This document shows, piece by piece, positions 1 through 8,765 of a DNA stretch of 11,738 bases (within the stretch, counting starts at the first letter, position 1; the number at the start of each line of letters is the position of its first letter). Origin of the DNA: Myxococcota bacterium (GTDB lineage Bacteria > Myxococcota_C > UBA6777). A program made the position numbers and the translations under genes. The notes below the pieces were generated by a model. The model saw only the letters and a list, made by a program, of their open reading frames with translations. It ran no database searches and was not told the DNA's origin. Location of the stretch: contig CAUJFU010000144.1 of assembly GCA_963169055.1 (NCBI GenBank), forward strand, positions 1-11,738, in the 5' to 3' direction.

Positions 1-173
1 CCCCCAGACACGAATGCACCGCCAACAACAACCATACCCCTCCGCCCACCTGACCCCACGCCAACCATAACACATCCCAACCACCCATCGGTCCCCATTG
101 CCCCCATAAACCCGAAAACAACAGAAACGGGCACCACCACAACACCAGCAAATGATCGTGATCGTTTGGCGGA

Positions 174-938
174 TCAGTCCAACGCATCGGAAGATTCGCC
201 TTTATCGCCCAACGCAGAAGACTTGCTCTCTTGGATCAACATCGCCAACGGCCCTGTTTGTGCAGCAGCCTCACTTCCAACTTTCCCGATCGCCGCAAGA
301 ACTTGTAGCTGGATCGCAGGTTCTCGAAAACGCCCGACATAAGCCGATGTCACCGTCACACTCGCTTCGTCTTGAATACCGCGCATCGCCACGCACAAAT
401 GACTCGCCTCGATCCATACCGCAACATCGGGGGTTTCCAGATCCTGCTGCAACGCGACCGCGATCTGCTGCGTTAGCCGCTCTTGGACTTGCGGGCGACG
501 GGCGTAGTAATCAACCACGCGGTTTAGCTTAGAAAGACCGACAACATGACGATCCGGAATATACGCCACATGCGCTCGCCCCAATATCGGCAAGAAATGA
601 TGTTCACAACACGAATGTAAGCGGATATCACGTTCCACGAGCATCTGTTTGTATTGATAACGGTTCTCAAAGGTCGCGATGCGTGGGCGTTGTTGTGGAT
701 CCAATCCACGAAAGATCTCTTGGACGTACATCTTTGCAAATCGTTGGGGAGTTTCTCGCAAACTATCATCGCGCAGATCCAAACCGAGGGTTTCCATGAT
801 CTGCCCAAAAAGATCCGCTATCCGCTCAACCTTTACCTCCGTCGGCGCACCCAACGCTTCATCCCGAATCGGTGTTTCCGCTCCTTCGGGTAAAAAAGAA
901 TCGAGGCTTGGCGGTTGTTTTCTTTGTATCTTTAACAT
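174..938 (-). CDS. folE: GTP cyclohydrolase I (FolE)
   Basis: Catalyses GTP to 7,8-dihydroneopterin triphosphate plus formate, the first committed step of folate and pterin synthesis, in the cytoplasm; the family works as a homodecamer. Numbered from the ATG at 938 (254 aa), the zinc signature HSCCEHH is at 108-114, giving Zn ligands Cys111, His114 and Cys182 (in HLCVAMRG) and the catalytic His113. RETPQRFAKMY (61-71) and VGLSKLNR (133-140) are also typical. The frame extends five codons further to a TTG at 953. I chose the ATG because GGGAG (947-951) lies 8 nt upstream of it, overlapping that TTG. A 35-residue variable N-terminus is common in the family. The C-terminus runs about 35 residues past the usual end, and this tail is hydrophilic and unrecognised. 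The gene lies 200 bp downstream of the kinase gene on the same strand, so it probably has its own promoter. Family assignment is very secure. Confidence 0.97.
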   Translation of the reverse strand: MLKIQRKQPPSLDSFLPEGAETPIRDEALGAPTEVKVERIADLFGQIMETLGLDLRDDSLRETPQRFAKMYVQEIFRGLDPQQRPRIATFENRYQYKQMLVERDIRLHSCCEHHFLPILGRAHVAYIPDRHVVGLSKLNRVVDYYARRPQVQERLTQQIAVALQQDLETPDVAVWIEASHLCVAMRGIQDEASVTVTSAYVGRFREPAIQLQVLAAIGKVGSEAAAQTGPLAMLIQESKSSALGDKGESSDALD

Positions 939-946
939 CTTCTCTG

Positions 947-951
947 CTCCC
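947..951 (-). promoter_or_regulatory. Ribosome binding site of folE
   Basis: On the minus strand GGGAG is followed by an 8-nt spacer and the ATG at 938. This decides the start in favour of the ATG over the in-frame TTG at 953, which would overlap the site and has no Shine-Dalgarno-like sequence of its own. Confidence 0.6.
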
Positions 952-1072
952 AAAAAGCCAACATCGGTCTCGGCATCGACGCCACCATCTCACACCATCC
1001 ACCCATCCCCAACGGGACGCAAGGACATCCACCAATACAGACGAAACCGCCCCAAAACGGTGCGCAACGCGG

Positions 1073-1081
1073 CCCCCCCCC
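1073..1081 (-). repeat. G9 homopolymer upstream of folE
   Basis: Nine consecutive C on the plus strand, hence G9 on the coding strand, about 135 bp upstream of the folE ATG and about 60 bp downstream of the kinase stop. The surrounding spacer (954-1138) shows no ORF with codon support and no clear intrinsic terminator. Homopolymers of this length can change length during replication; whether this one affects folE transcription is unknown. Confidence 0.5.
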
Positions 1082-1138
1082 TTAACACAACGGCCCCCAC
1101 AAAACAAGCACACCCTCGCCCTTGATCTCCGCACAACC

Positions 1139-3721
1139 TTAACGCAGCGCTTCGGGTGGCAGGACCGCACGAGCCTCTTTGAGGAAGGCTGCCCGCTTAT
1201 CTTCGCTTAGCTGATTCGCCAAACTATCAAGCAGTTGCAGAGCTTTGCTTGAAGGAAAGTCTTTTCTCGAATGGCCCAGCTTTTGAGCCGTCTTTTGAAG
1301 CGCCACCTTCGCCATCGGACCGATATAACGCGCAAAGGCTTGTTGTACCCCTTCAACCACTTGTTGCGGCAGCGGGTTGGCGACTGGTTCCAAAGACTGA
1401 AAGCTCAAATCTCCCCAAGCTCCCGAATGCACAGGAACAGCTTGCGAAACGGCCCCGCTCGGAGCAAACGCGCCACTTTGCGAAATCGAGCCGCTTTGCG
1501 CCAGTTGGAGATGTGTGGATGGTTGCGGCGATGGCTGCGCCCACAACGAAGCTGACTGGCTGCCGCTTGTGCCACCGTCCAATTGCTGCATCATTTGTTG
1601 TTGGATGCCCAAAATACTCGCTCGCGCAAGATGCGGCCCCCCCAACAACAGCCAGATCTCCCCGCGCATCCGCCACACAAACAGCCGACTTTGCTCAAAC
1701 CACAACTCCAACTCTTTGCATTCCAACGGCCAAGACGCCACGCCCAACACCAACGGATGAAGAAGCTGTTGTAGCGGCGCAACCACCTGTGGACGCCGAG
1801 AGCGCTGTTGTAGCGGAACCCCCGAACCATCGAAAACAAGAACGGTATCCACAGCATCGAGATGCAACAAAGCACCCGCAGGATCAAGCATCATGCTTTG
1901 GCTGAGCATCGCGCTGCTGCTTTGCGATGCCGAACCCCAGCCCGCCTCCCGACGCAACAAACCCCCCCCCCATCCTTCAGGGCGTGGAACCAACAGCAAT
2001 CGTTGTCCAATCCGTTGCATCGAGGCCATCCACCACGCACCCAAACCATGTGCGGCGACCGTCGATGCGTGCCGAAAGATGCTTTGACCCAAACCACGCC
2101 AAGGTTCCAACAACGCACCGACTTGTTGCATCGCTTGCCCTTCCGCACCAAAGATCCCCCATCCTTCGGTCTGTTCGTGATCGAGCTCAGGCATCCCCAT
2201 CAGCTTGAGTTGTTGAAACGTCTGTTGCAATCCGCTTTCCAACGGCGGAAGCGTTGGCCGTCCCACGGATGGCGACGCAAACAAACCGCTATTTGTTGTA
2301 TTCATCCCAACCATCGGGGCCAACTGCGACGTCGCTCCCGAAACCAACGGCACCGCTTGCGCCCACATCGACGACGAGGGCGGGGCGCTCATCGTCCCTG
2401 AGATATCCATCCCTACAGGGGATGGCGTACGCGGAGTCGTGGAAAGCGGAAAAGCCGAAGCCACCGAAAGGCCATTGCGCTCGAATTCTTCCAAGGCCGC
2501 CAACAGCGCATGGCTGTCTTTGTAGCGATGATTCGGGTTCTTTTCAGTCATCCGCTGCAAAATCCGCACAAGTGCCTCGGGGATCTCGGGACGCAATCGG
2601 CGCGGATCGGGCAACGGTTCACGCAAGTGCATCACCAACACTTCGACCATATTATCCGAAATAAACGGTAGCTCCCCCGTCAATAACTCGTACAAAACGA
2701 TCCCCAACGAATAGATATCGGTCCGTGGATCGGGCTCACTGCTTGATGCCTGTTCTGGTGCAAGATACGCCGGCGTCCCCAAGATCGCGTTGGTCTTGGT
2801 TTGACGGATCTGACTCGTATCTCGCACCAAACCAAAGTCCGTGATCGTGAGCCGACCTTCGGGGCTGATCATCAAGTTCGACGGTTTGATATCCCGATGC
2901 GTCAGACCCGCATCATGCGCTGTGCAAAGCCCCTTGCAGACCTGTTTAACCAGCCGTACCGCTTCCGCGACCGGCAACGGGCCTTGTTGCTCCAGCAAAT
3001 CCTCGATCGTACCGCCCTCTAAATACTCCATCACAATGTAAAAAACGCCGTCCTCGGCAAAACCAGCCTCGAACACTTGTACGATGTGGTTGTCTTTCAG
3101 CCTTGCGATCGCCAAGGCTTCGCGCCGAAAACGTTGCGCTGCCATCTCGTCGCCCATCAACGCGGGCAACATCACTTTGACCGCCACTTTTCTCTCAAGC
3201 GCCACTTGACGTGCCGCAAAAACCGCTCCCATCGCACCTCGACCGATCTCCTCTTCGATCAGCGCCGACCCCATCCGTCGCCCAATAAAGCGTTGCATTG
3301 TGTCTCCTATGCGACCGTCTTCTTCGATGCCGTCGCTTGTTTGCGAGGACGATGATGGCCCACGATACAAGAGTTCCTTAAGAGCATTCCGCAATACGGT
3401 GGAATTGATCGGAATCGTGGGCAAGATCTCTTCGCCAGCTTCTTCGATCTGAGACCACCAACTTGGCTTGCGCCCCGCCAACACGAACAAGCGCAAATGA
3501 GGCGAACGCTCCGCCGCGTAACGAAGTTCATGCCAAAAGGCATCCAGCCCTACCAGCGCATCTTCCACAAAGATCAGCCAGATCATCGGTGGGTCTTGTC
3601 GAAGCAACGTCCGCGCTTGCGCGATATCGGCGACATGCTCCAACGCAAACGACTCCCCCAACCAACCCGCAAGCAGCGGATAGCGCTCTGTCTCCGAGGA
3701 TAGAACCACCAGACGTTGCAT
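1139..3721 (-). CDS. Hanks-type Ser/Thr protein kinase with sensory-like flanking domains
   Basis: Cytoplasmic signalling kinase of 860 aa with no membrane segment, unlike PknB. Residues 1-118 resemble a response-regulator receiver fold (MQRLVVLSSE start, strand at LRLFVLAG about 77-83), but no clear phosphoacceptor Asp environment is visible, so it is probably a degenerate receiver. The kinase domain spans about 145-415: glycine loop GRGAMG (160-165), ATP lysine K182, helix C glutamate E201, catalytic loop HRDIKPSN (275-282), DFG (295-297) and APE (321-323). All key residues are present, so it should be active. A Ser/Gly/Pro/Gln-rich linker follows. Residues about 620-715 look like a Roadblock/LC7-type fold (DTVLVFDGSGVPLQ; FVWRMRGEIWLLLG), an inference from pattern only. 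Residues about 783-850 (YIGPMAKVALQKTAQ, then RAAFLKEAR) match the helical C-terminal module seen at the end of other bacterial kinases and cyclases. ATG start, with AAAGG about 10 nt upstream. Substrates are unknown. Confidence 0.95.
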   Translation of the reverse strand: MQRLVVLSSETERYPLLAGWLGESFALEHVADIAQARTLLRQDPPMIWLIFVEDALVGLDAFWHELRYAAERSPHLRLFVLAGRKPSWWSQIEEAGEEILPTIPINSTVLRNALKELLYRGPSSSSQTSDGIEEDGRIGDTMQRFIGRRMGSALIEEEIGRGAMGAVFAARQVALERKVAVKVMLPALMGDEMAAQRFRREALAIARLKDNHIVQVFEAGFAEDGVFYIVMEYLEGGTIEDLLEQQGPLPVAEAVRLVKQVCKGLCTAHDAGLTHRDIKPSNLMISPEGRLTITDFGLVRDTSQIRQTKTNAILGTPAYLAPEQASSSEPDPRTDIYSLGIVLYELLTGELPFISDNMVEVLVMHLREPLPDPRRLRPEIPEALVRILQRMTEKNPNHRYKDSHALLAALEEFERNGLSVASAFPLSTTPRTPSPVGMDISGTMSAPPSSSMWAQAVPLVSGATSQLAPMVGMNTTNSGLFASPSVGRPTLPPLESGLQQTFQQLKLMGMPELDHEQTEGWGIFGAEGQAMQQVGALLEPWRGLGQSIFRHASTVAAHGLGAWWMASMQRIGQRLLLVPRPEGWGGGLLRREAGWGSASQSSSAMLSQSMMLDPAGALLHLDAVDTVLVFDGSGVPLQQRSRRPQVVAPLQQLLHPLVLGVASWPLECKELELWFEQSRLFVWRMRGEIWLLLGGPHLARASILGIQQQMMQQLDGGTSGSQSASLWAQPSPQPSTHLQLAQSGSISQSGAFAPSGAVSQAVPVHSGAWGDLSFQSLEPVANPLPQQVVEGVQQAFARYIGPMAKVALQKTAQKLGHSRKDFPSSKALQLLDSLANQLSEDKRAAFLKEARAVLPPEALR
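1962..1971 (-). repeat. In-frame G10 tract in the kinase gene
   Basis: Ten consecutive C on the plus strand (G10 on the coding strand) encode part of Trp584 and Gly585-587, in the linker after the kinase domain. A one-base slip would leave the catalytic domain intact but remove the Roadblock-like and C-terminal modules. Confidence 0.6.
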
Positions 3722-3778
3722 CCCAACACACCTTTATCGCCAACCTGCGCTCACAACACAAACCATACCACGAGAGCC

Positions 3779-3809
3779 CCAGCCCCCGAGAACAGGGCAA
3801 CGGGGCTGG
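3779..3809. other. Inverted repeat in the kbl-kinase spacer
   Basis: CCAGCCCC (3779-3786) and GGGGCTGG (3802-3809) form a perfect 8-bp GC-only stem with a 15-nt loop. It lies about 110 bp downstream of the kbl stop and about 60 bp upstream of the kinase ATG. No T-run follows on either strand, so it is not a standard intrinsic terminator. It could attenuate read-through from kbl or act as an mRNA-end hairpin. Confidence 0.4.
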
Positions 3810-3916
3810 CCAAAGCCATCTGCTCCCTCTCGAAACGGGCTGCTGGCCCAACAACACAACAAGTCTCGTAACAACCAGCCTCTCTCGGCTTCAAACAAAC
3901 TTTTGCGACAAACGCA

Positions 3917-5110
3917 CTAGATCACTCCGTGTGCTTTGCCCACTTCCACAAACGCCCCGATCGCTCGATCGAGATGTTCGCGTGTGTGACCCGCCGATAT
4001 CTGCACGCGAATCCGCGCTTCGCCCTTCGGCACGACGGGGTAGCTGAAGCCGATCACATAAATTCCACGCGCCAACATATCATCCGCCATCTGCGACGCA
4101 AGACGCGCATCCCCCAGCATAATCGGCACGATCGGATGCACCCCTGTCTTGATCTGGAATCCCGCGCTGGTCATCTTTTCCCGAAAATATCGCGTGCTTT
4201 CTTCCAAACGATCTCTCAACGCTGTCGAGGCAGACAACATCTCAAACACCTTGATCGCCGCCCCCACCAACGCAGGCGCAAGCGTGTTGGAAAACAAATA
4301 CGGACGCGAGCGTTGCCGCAACAGATCCACGATCTCTTGGCGACCTGTTGTGTAACCACCCGACGCACCACCCAGTGCTTTTCCCAGCGTCGATGTGATC
4401 ACATCCACACGCCCCATCACACCGCAATGTTCAGGCGTCCCTCGTCCCGTCTTGCCCACAAATCCCGTCGCATGCGATTCATCAACCATCACCAAAGCAT
4501 CGTATCTTTCGGCCAGATCACAGATCCGATCCAGTTTCGCAAGATAACCGTCCATACTAAACACACCGTCAGTCGCGATCATCCGAACTCGCGCACCTTG
4601 GGCCTCTTTCAGTTGAGCCTCCAGCTCTTCCATGTTCCCGTTCGCATAACGATACCGCTTCGCTTTGCACAAACGGATCCCGTCGATGATCGAGGCGTGG
4701 TTCAATGCGTCGCTCAAGATCGCATCTTCCGCTCCCAACAGCGTCTCAAACAAACCACCGTTCGCGTCAAAGCAGCTCGAATACAAGATCGTATCTTCTG
4801 TCCCATGAAACGCTGCGATCTTCCCCTCTAATTTCTTGTGGATATCTTGTGTCCCGCAAATAAATCGCACCGAGCTTAGCCCCAAACCATGCGTATCCAA
4901 CGCCTCTTTCGCCGCTTCGATCAAGCTCGGGTTGTTGCTCAAACCAAGGTAATTGTTCGCACAAAAGTTCAAGACTTCCCCATCACGCGCCTGAACCCGT
5001 ATCAAAGCCGACTGCGACGACTCGATGATCCGCTCTCGTTTATAAGTCCCTGCACCTTCGATCTCTTTGAGTTGTTCTTGCAAGATATCTCGGCTCTTTT
5101 GGCTGTACAT
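3917..5110 (-). CDS. kbl: Glycine C-acetyltransferase (2-amino-3-ketobutyrate CoA ligase)
   Basis: PLP-dependent cytoplasmic enzyme of the alpha-oxoamine synthase family. It interconverts 2-amino-3-ketobutyrate plus CoA with glycine plus acetyl-CoA, the second step of threonine breakdown after threonine dehydrogenase (Tdh). At 397 aa it has almost exactly the length of E. coli Kbl (398) and matches it from end to end: FCANNYLGL (49-57), [10 protein letters not shown] (80-89), [20 protein letters not shown] (111-130), NHASIIDG (137-144), VDESHATGF (209-217), the PLP lysine K244 in [13 protein letters not shown], and [14 protein letters not shown] start at 5110 with GGAAAGG about 6 nt upstream. 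No tdh lies beside it in this window, so the partner enzyme must be encoded elsewhere. Related synthases (BioF, HemA, serine palmitoyltransferase) are less likely given the [11 protein letters not shown] and CGTQD segments typical of Kbl. Confidence 0.97.
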   Translation of the reverse strand: MYSQKSRDILQEQLKEIEGAGTYKRERIIESSQSALIRVQARDGEVLNFCANNYLGLSNNPSLIEAAKEALDTHGLGLSSVRFICGTQDIHKKLEGKIAAFHGTEDTILYSSCFDANGGLFETLLGAEDAILSDALNHASIIDGIRLCKAKRYRYANGNMEELEAQLKEAQGARVRMIATDGVFSMDGYLAKLDRICDLAERYDALVMVDESHATGFVGKTGRGTPEHCGVMGRVDVITSTLGKALGGASGGYTTGRQEIVDLLRQRSRPYLFSNTLAPALVGAAIKVFEMLSASTALRDRLEESTRYFREKMTSAGFQIKTGVHPIVPIMLGDARLASQMADDMLARGIYVIGFSYPVVPKGEARIRVQISAGHTREHLDRAIGAFVEVGKAHGVI

Positions 5111-5278
5111 CGCTTACCTTTCCATGCGGTTCCTAGGACCGTCTTACGCCACCGAACAACGGCTGCTTTCTCTTCAAAATGCAAGATATCCTGCCTATCA
5201 CAACCACCACACAAACCACAATATGCCGCACGCACAAGACCCACACCACCGTCACATCACTCTTCAATCTGCACAGAC

Positions 5279-5384
5279 GCACCATCGACCACGATCGTAA
5301 CACTTCCATCGCAGCTTCAAAGACAAGGAACCCGACGGGCAAGAGCAGCGCACCATCGACCACCATCGCAACACTCCCATCGCA
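5279..5384. repeat. 35-bp direct repeat, two copies 71 bp apart
   Basis: The copies at 5279-5313 and 5350-5384 both begin GCACCATCGACCAC and end CCATCGCA; they differ at 3 of 35 positions. The 36 bp between them is not repeated. Short inverted parts are not evident. They could be protein-binding sites or the remnant of a small duplication. Confidence 0.6.
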
Positions 5385-5633
5385 CCGCTGCACGCTCCCC
5401 CCATATTACGCACGATCGCGCTCTTCTCATCCCCAAACATTCCCTCTCTGCGACCCGTCGTATCCTCTTCCGTCTCTTGTTTCTGGCTTCTTGCGATCCG
5501 ACCAGCAAAACAGCTCCCTTGCTGCACACCTCTCGTACCTTCGGCTCTTTCTGCTGGCCTCTTGCAACAGCCCTTCCTCTCCGTTACAAACAACATCTCT
5601 TTCCCTGTGGCCCAACCCTCATACCCCTCAATA

Positions 5634-5640
5634 AAAGGAG
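5634..5640 (+). promoter_or_regulatory. Ribosome binding site of the exported-protein gene
   Basis: AAAGGAG, 6 nt before the ATG at 5647: a strong, well-spaced Shine-Dalgarno sequence that fixes the start. The signal peptide that follows directly agrees. Confidence 0.85.
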
Positions 5641-5646
5641 CCTATT

Positions 5647-8600
5647 ATGCGCTGCCGTTCCTTGCGTCTCTGGTTCGCCTTCGCTCTTTGCCTTGGCTTG
5701 TGGACAGCCTCTCATGCCCACGCAAACCCACTCCCACCCAAAGCCCCTCCGCCCAATAACGGCCTACCTACTTACATCGAGGCCCAACAAGAGATCCGCC
5801 TTCTTCCCAAAGGCACACAAGTTGCGCTTACGCTCTCTTCGCTTTCCAAGATCTCACGCGGTTTGACGCAGACTTCGCTCGCCAAACTGCTCGCAGAACC
5901 CGAACTCAAACCACTCAAGCGTTGGTGGAAAAAAAACCGCAAACGCGGAGGAACTCTGTCTTTTGTTTTGCGTCGCTTTGGTCTCGGTGGCGTTCTCTCT
6001 GGGCTTGAAAGCACCCGCATCTCCCATCTCTTTGACAAGCTACTCCAACAACTCGCAGGTATGCGTCTTTCCGAAGCTACCGCCCTTTTTGACGGCCCTC
6101 ACGTCTTTTCCGTCGTTCGTGTCCCTATCGGCTCTGAGCGCCTCCAATTAGCTGCCATCCTCCGTTATGCCGATCAATCCCGCGCCCAAAAACTTGTCGA
6201 CACCTTGCTTCAACAAATCCCTGTCAAGCGTGCTGATTACAAGATCGGTAACCAATCCGTCCAACTCCTCCAAGGTCTTGAAACCAACGTACACTTCACG
6301 TTCTTGCCCAATCACGTCTTGTTTGCCACCACGCAAGACTTGCTCAAAGACATGCTTTCTCGCGCAAACGGCCAAGGCATCGGCCTCGACAAAGATCCTC
6401 TCTTCCTCGGCTTCTTGCATGCCACTCAATTTCGTAGCGGTCTCTCCCTCTACGTCGCCACCGAATCTCTTCTCAAACAAGCCGCTCTTACCCTCGAGCC
6501 TCAGTTCCGTTCTGCGCTTAGCCAGTTCTCTATCGGAATACAAGACATCTTCGACGGATTGGGCTTTTCCGCGTGGAAAAGCGCCGGAATCACCCTACAG
6601 ACCGATGGTTCCGACTTTGTCAGTCGCTTCCATCTCTCGATGGATCCCTCCAAATTGCGCGGCTTTTCTCGCTTCCTTTCGCTGCCCTCCGTCGATGGCT
6701 CACTTTCCAACTACGCGCCTGCGCGTACCTTCTCCGCGATTCAAACCCACATCCCGCTCGCCGCGATCTGGCGCGATCTGGATGCCTCTCTCAAAAAGCT
6801 CGCTCCACCCCTCCACGCCTACTTCATGCAAAACGTCGTCCGTGTCGAGCGCGCTTTCCTCAACGGCACCATCGAACAAACGCTTCGCGCCTTCGGACAA
6901 GATTTCTCCATCTTTTTCTACAACCCCAAAGGCACCCTCTGGCCCTCGTGGATCCAAGTCCTCAAACTTCAAGACCAACCTCGCATTCACAAACTCCTTT
7001 CTTCCATCGCTGGCGTCTTTGCCTTCGAACTCAAATCCACTTCCTACGAAGGCTACAAGATCTACCGCATCGCCCCCATCCGCTTTGTTGAAGAAAAGCC
7101 ACGAAAAAAGCTTGCCCCCCATGCTTACGACCACTCTCCCCGAGGATATCGACGCCACCGCCGTTATCGCCGCCCACGCCCCTACCCACGCTATCGCCGC
7201 CACGCCATGCGCCAACAACAAATCCCTGCGGTCTTCCGCGCTTTGCGTCTCGTCTACGTCGATAGCCACATGATCCTCGCCCCTACCCCACACTCCATCC
7301 GCGATCTCATCGACTCTCTTCGCAGTCCTTCTCCCAAAACCCTCGCCATGCGTGCGAACTTCAAACAAACTGCCTCTCGCCATGGCTTTTCTGCTCACGC
7401 TTCTTTGCGCAAACAAGCCACCTTCCTTTACCAAACAATGCTCGGACTTTTGCCCATCCTCTATACAGGCGAGCGATCTCTTGCTCGTTCTTTCCCTCCC
7501 ATCCATGCTTTTCCACGCGCCCATACCCTCCTCAAACACCTTCAACCCACACGAGCCACCCTCCTTTGGAGCGCCCCCAACAGCACAGCCACGCTTCGTT
7601 CCTCTTTTGGCCTTGAGTGGCTCTTGACTGGCGCGTCCCTTCTTTCCACCGGTGAATTTCGCCGACTCCAACGTTCTCTTTCTTCGGCTTTACGCGACCT
7701 TTCAGATCTTCAGGAACTCAACAAATCCTCTAAAATCTGGGAAGAACAAGCCCAATTCTCCGTCGCAGCGCAGCAATGGGCCGCCCTTCAACAACGTGCG
7801 CAGCTCTCTTCTGTCTTGTTGATCGCTCGCAAACACGCCGAACGCTTCAAATCCCTCCAAACCGCCCAGCGTCGAACACTCCAAGCCGCTCTCCAAAAAT
7901 CCTACAAAGATATCCCGGGCGATTTCGATATCGACGGCGACTGGGTGATGACAAACGGCGCGCTTGAGGCTCGTACCATCTCACATAACCAAGCTCGTCT
8001 TACTTTTGGCGACGAGATGCTCAAAAACTATACGCTCTCTTTTGAGGTCGCTAACGCCGTGCGTGGTTTCTCTTTACAGGTTCACAAAGGCAGCACACAC
8101 GATTCTTTTGCAAACAAGCTCTACTTTGGAGGCGGCCGCTTCCAAGCCCAAGGTTGGACTCTTGTTCGAGTCAAAGTTCGTGGCCATCGGCTTTCCTACT
8201 GGTTTGGATTGGCCCATACAGTCCGTCATCTCAGTTCTTCCCAAGGACGCATTCAGCTCACCGCCTATGGGGATAGTCGACTCCAAATCCGTAACTTCCA
8301 ACTCAAGATCGAAGAAACTTCTGCTCCCCGCGTGATTCTTCCCAAACGTCCGATCCTTCAAGCCCACCTTACTCCCACGCAATCTGTCACTCAAGTCGGA
8401 CAAGAAAGCCAATACACTCTCACCCTCCGAAACATCGGTGGAGCGGCAGCTCAAGATATCGATATCCGCCTACACTTCAATAATATCGCTCGCTTTGTTC
8501 GTTTTGAATCCGAACCCAAAGGCGTGTTCATCGAAAAAGACCGAAACTCGGGCCATTATCGCATCCATCGCATCCCTTCTCTCGGCTCCAAGCAAACCCT

Positions 8601-8724
8601 TCGTATCACGCTCGTCCTTTCGGCCAAACAGGCTGGCTCTGCTCTCGTCCAAGCTTTCCTTTCGCTTGCCAATTCACCCCTTGATATCGCCCTCGAAACT
8701 CGCTCTCACTTCGTTAACCCGTAG
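5647..8724 (+). CDS. Large exported multidomain protein of unknown function
   Basis: 1025 aa with a typical Sec signal peptide (basic MRCRSLR, hydrophobic core, AHA at 24-26 before Asn27), so periplasmic or exported. Residues about 40-340 resemble DUF3352-type repeats: a segment around 149-242 (LAAILRYADQSRAQKL, then HVLFATTQDLLKDMLS) is echoed around 418-560 (IQVLKLQDQPRIHKL, then SHMILAPTPHSIRDLID). The second copy is interrupted by an Arg/Tyr/His/Pro-rich stretch (about 499-522, half of it arginine). A helical, Gln/Ala-rich segment spans about 688-755. Residues about 757-893 (GDWVMTNGALEAR, then NYTLSFEV) look like a DUF1080/concanavalin A-like beta-sandwich of the kind found in sugar-processing or surface proteins. 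The last 115 or so residues (QYTLTLRNIGGAAAQDIDI) resemble a DUF11/CARDB Ig-like domain. No catalytic residues could be identified. The domain names are pattern-based inferences. The next gene converges on it, so it stands alone as a transcription unit. Confidence 0.92.
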   Translation: MRCRSLRLWFAFALCLGLWTASHAHANPLPPKAPPPNNGLPTYIEAQQEIRLLPKGTQVALTLSSLSKISRGLTQTSLAKLLAEPELKPLKRWWKKNRKRGGTLSFVLRRFGLGGVLSGLESTRISHLFDKLLQQLAGMRLSEATALFDGPHVFSVVRVPIGSERLQLAAILRYADQSRAQKLVDTLLQQIPVKRADYKIGNQSVQLLQGLETNVHFTFLPNHVLFATTQDLLKDMLSRANGQGIGLDKDPLFLGFLHATQFRSGLSLYVATESLLKQAALTLEPQFRSALSQFSIGIQDIFDGLGFSAWKSAGITLQTDGSDFVSRFHLSMDPSKLRGFSRFLSLPSVDGSLSNYAPARTFSAIQTHIPLAAIWRDLDASLKKLAPPLHAYFMQNVVRVERAFLNGTIEQTLRAFGQDFSIFFYNPKGTLWPSWIQVLKLQDQPRIHKLLSSIAGVFAFELKSTSYEGYKIYRIAPIRFVEEKPRKKLAPHAYDHSPRGYRRHRRYRRPRPYPRYRRHAMRQQQIPAVFRALRLVYVDSHMILAPTPHSIRDLIDSLRSPSPKTLAMRANFKQTASRHGFSAHASLRKQATFLYQTMLGLLPILYTGERSLARSFPPIHAFPRAHTLLKHLQPTRATLLWSAPNSTATLRSSFGLEWLLTGASLLSTGEFRRLQRSLSSALRDLSDLQELNKSSKIWEEQAQFSVAAQQWAALQQRAQLSSVLLIARKHAERFKSLQTAQRRTLQAALQKSYKDIPGDFDIDGDWVMTNGALEARTISHNQARLTFGDEMLKNYTLSFEVANAVRGFSLQVHKGSTHDSFANKLYFGGGRFQAQGWTLVRVKVRGHRLSYWFGLAHTVRHLSSSQGRIQLTAYGDSRLQIRNFQLKIEETSAPRVILPKRPILQAHLTPTQSVTQVGQESQYTLTLRNIGGAAAQDIDIRLHFNNIARFVRFESEPKGVFIEKDRNSGHYRIHRIPSLGSKQTLRITLVLSAKQAGSALVQAFLSLANSPLDIALETRSHFVNP

Positions 8725-8765
8725 CGAAAAGCAAAGCGCTTCTACCCTCACCTCAAGAGCAACTC

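Larger units (their letters stand above)
5111..5646. other. Long non-coding divergent spacer
   Basis: This is 536 bp between the divergent kbl and the exported-protein gene, so promoters for both should lie here, although no convincing -35/-10 pair could be picked. The plus strand is C/A-rich. Open frames exist on both strands, but they overlap each other, run into kbl or the next gene, lack Shine-Dalgarno sites and are Pro/His/Ser-rich in the way of chance translations. Apart from the 35-bp direct repeat (5279-5384) and the ribosome binding site at the right end, nothing recognisable was seen. Confidence 0.6.

Noticed and set aside
111-131. CCCG...CGGG inverted pair after folE, considered as a terminator
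   Set aside because: Only 4 bp of stem with a 13-nt loop and no proper T-run.
1249-1905. Long plus-strand frames opposite the kinase gene
   Set aside because: Antisense shadows of a well-supported kinase; composition and lack of start signals fit chance frames.
5461-5575. Two lipobox-like peptides in translation (LLFLASCD and LFLLASCN)
   Set aside because: They lie in different frames without start codons or ribosome sites; probably chance in a CT-rich spacer.
6700-7671. 323-codon minus-strand frame inside the exported-protein gene
   Set aside because: Antisense shadow; the plus strand has a strong ribosome site, signal peptide and coherent domains.
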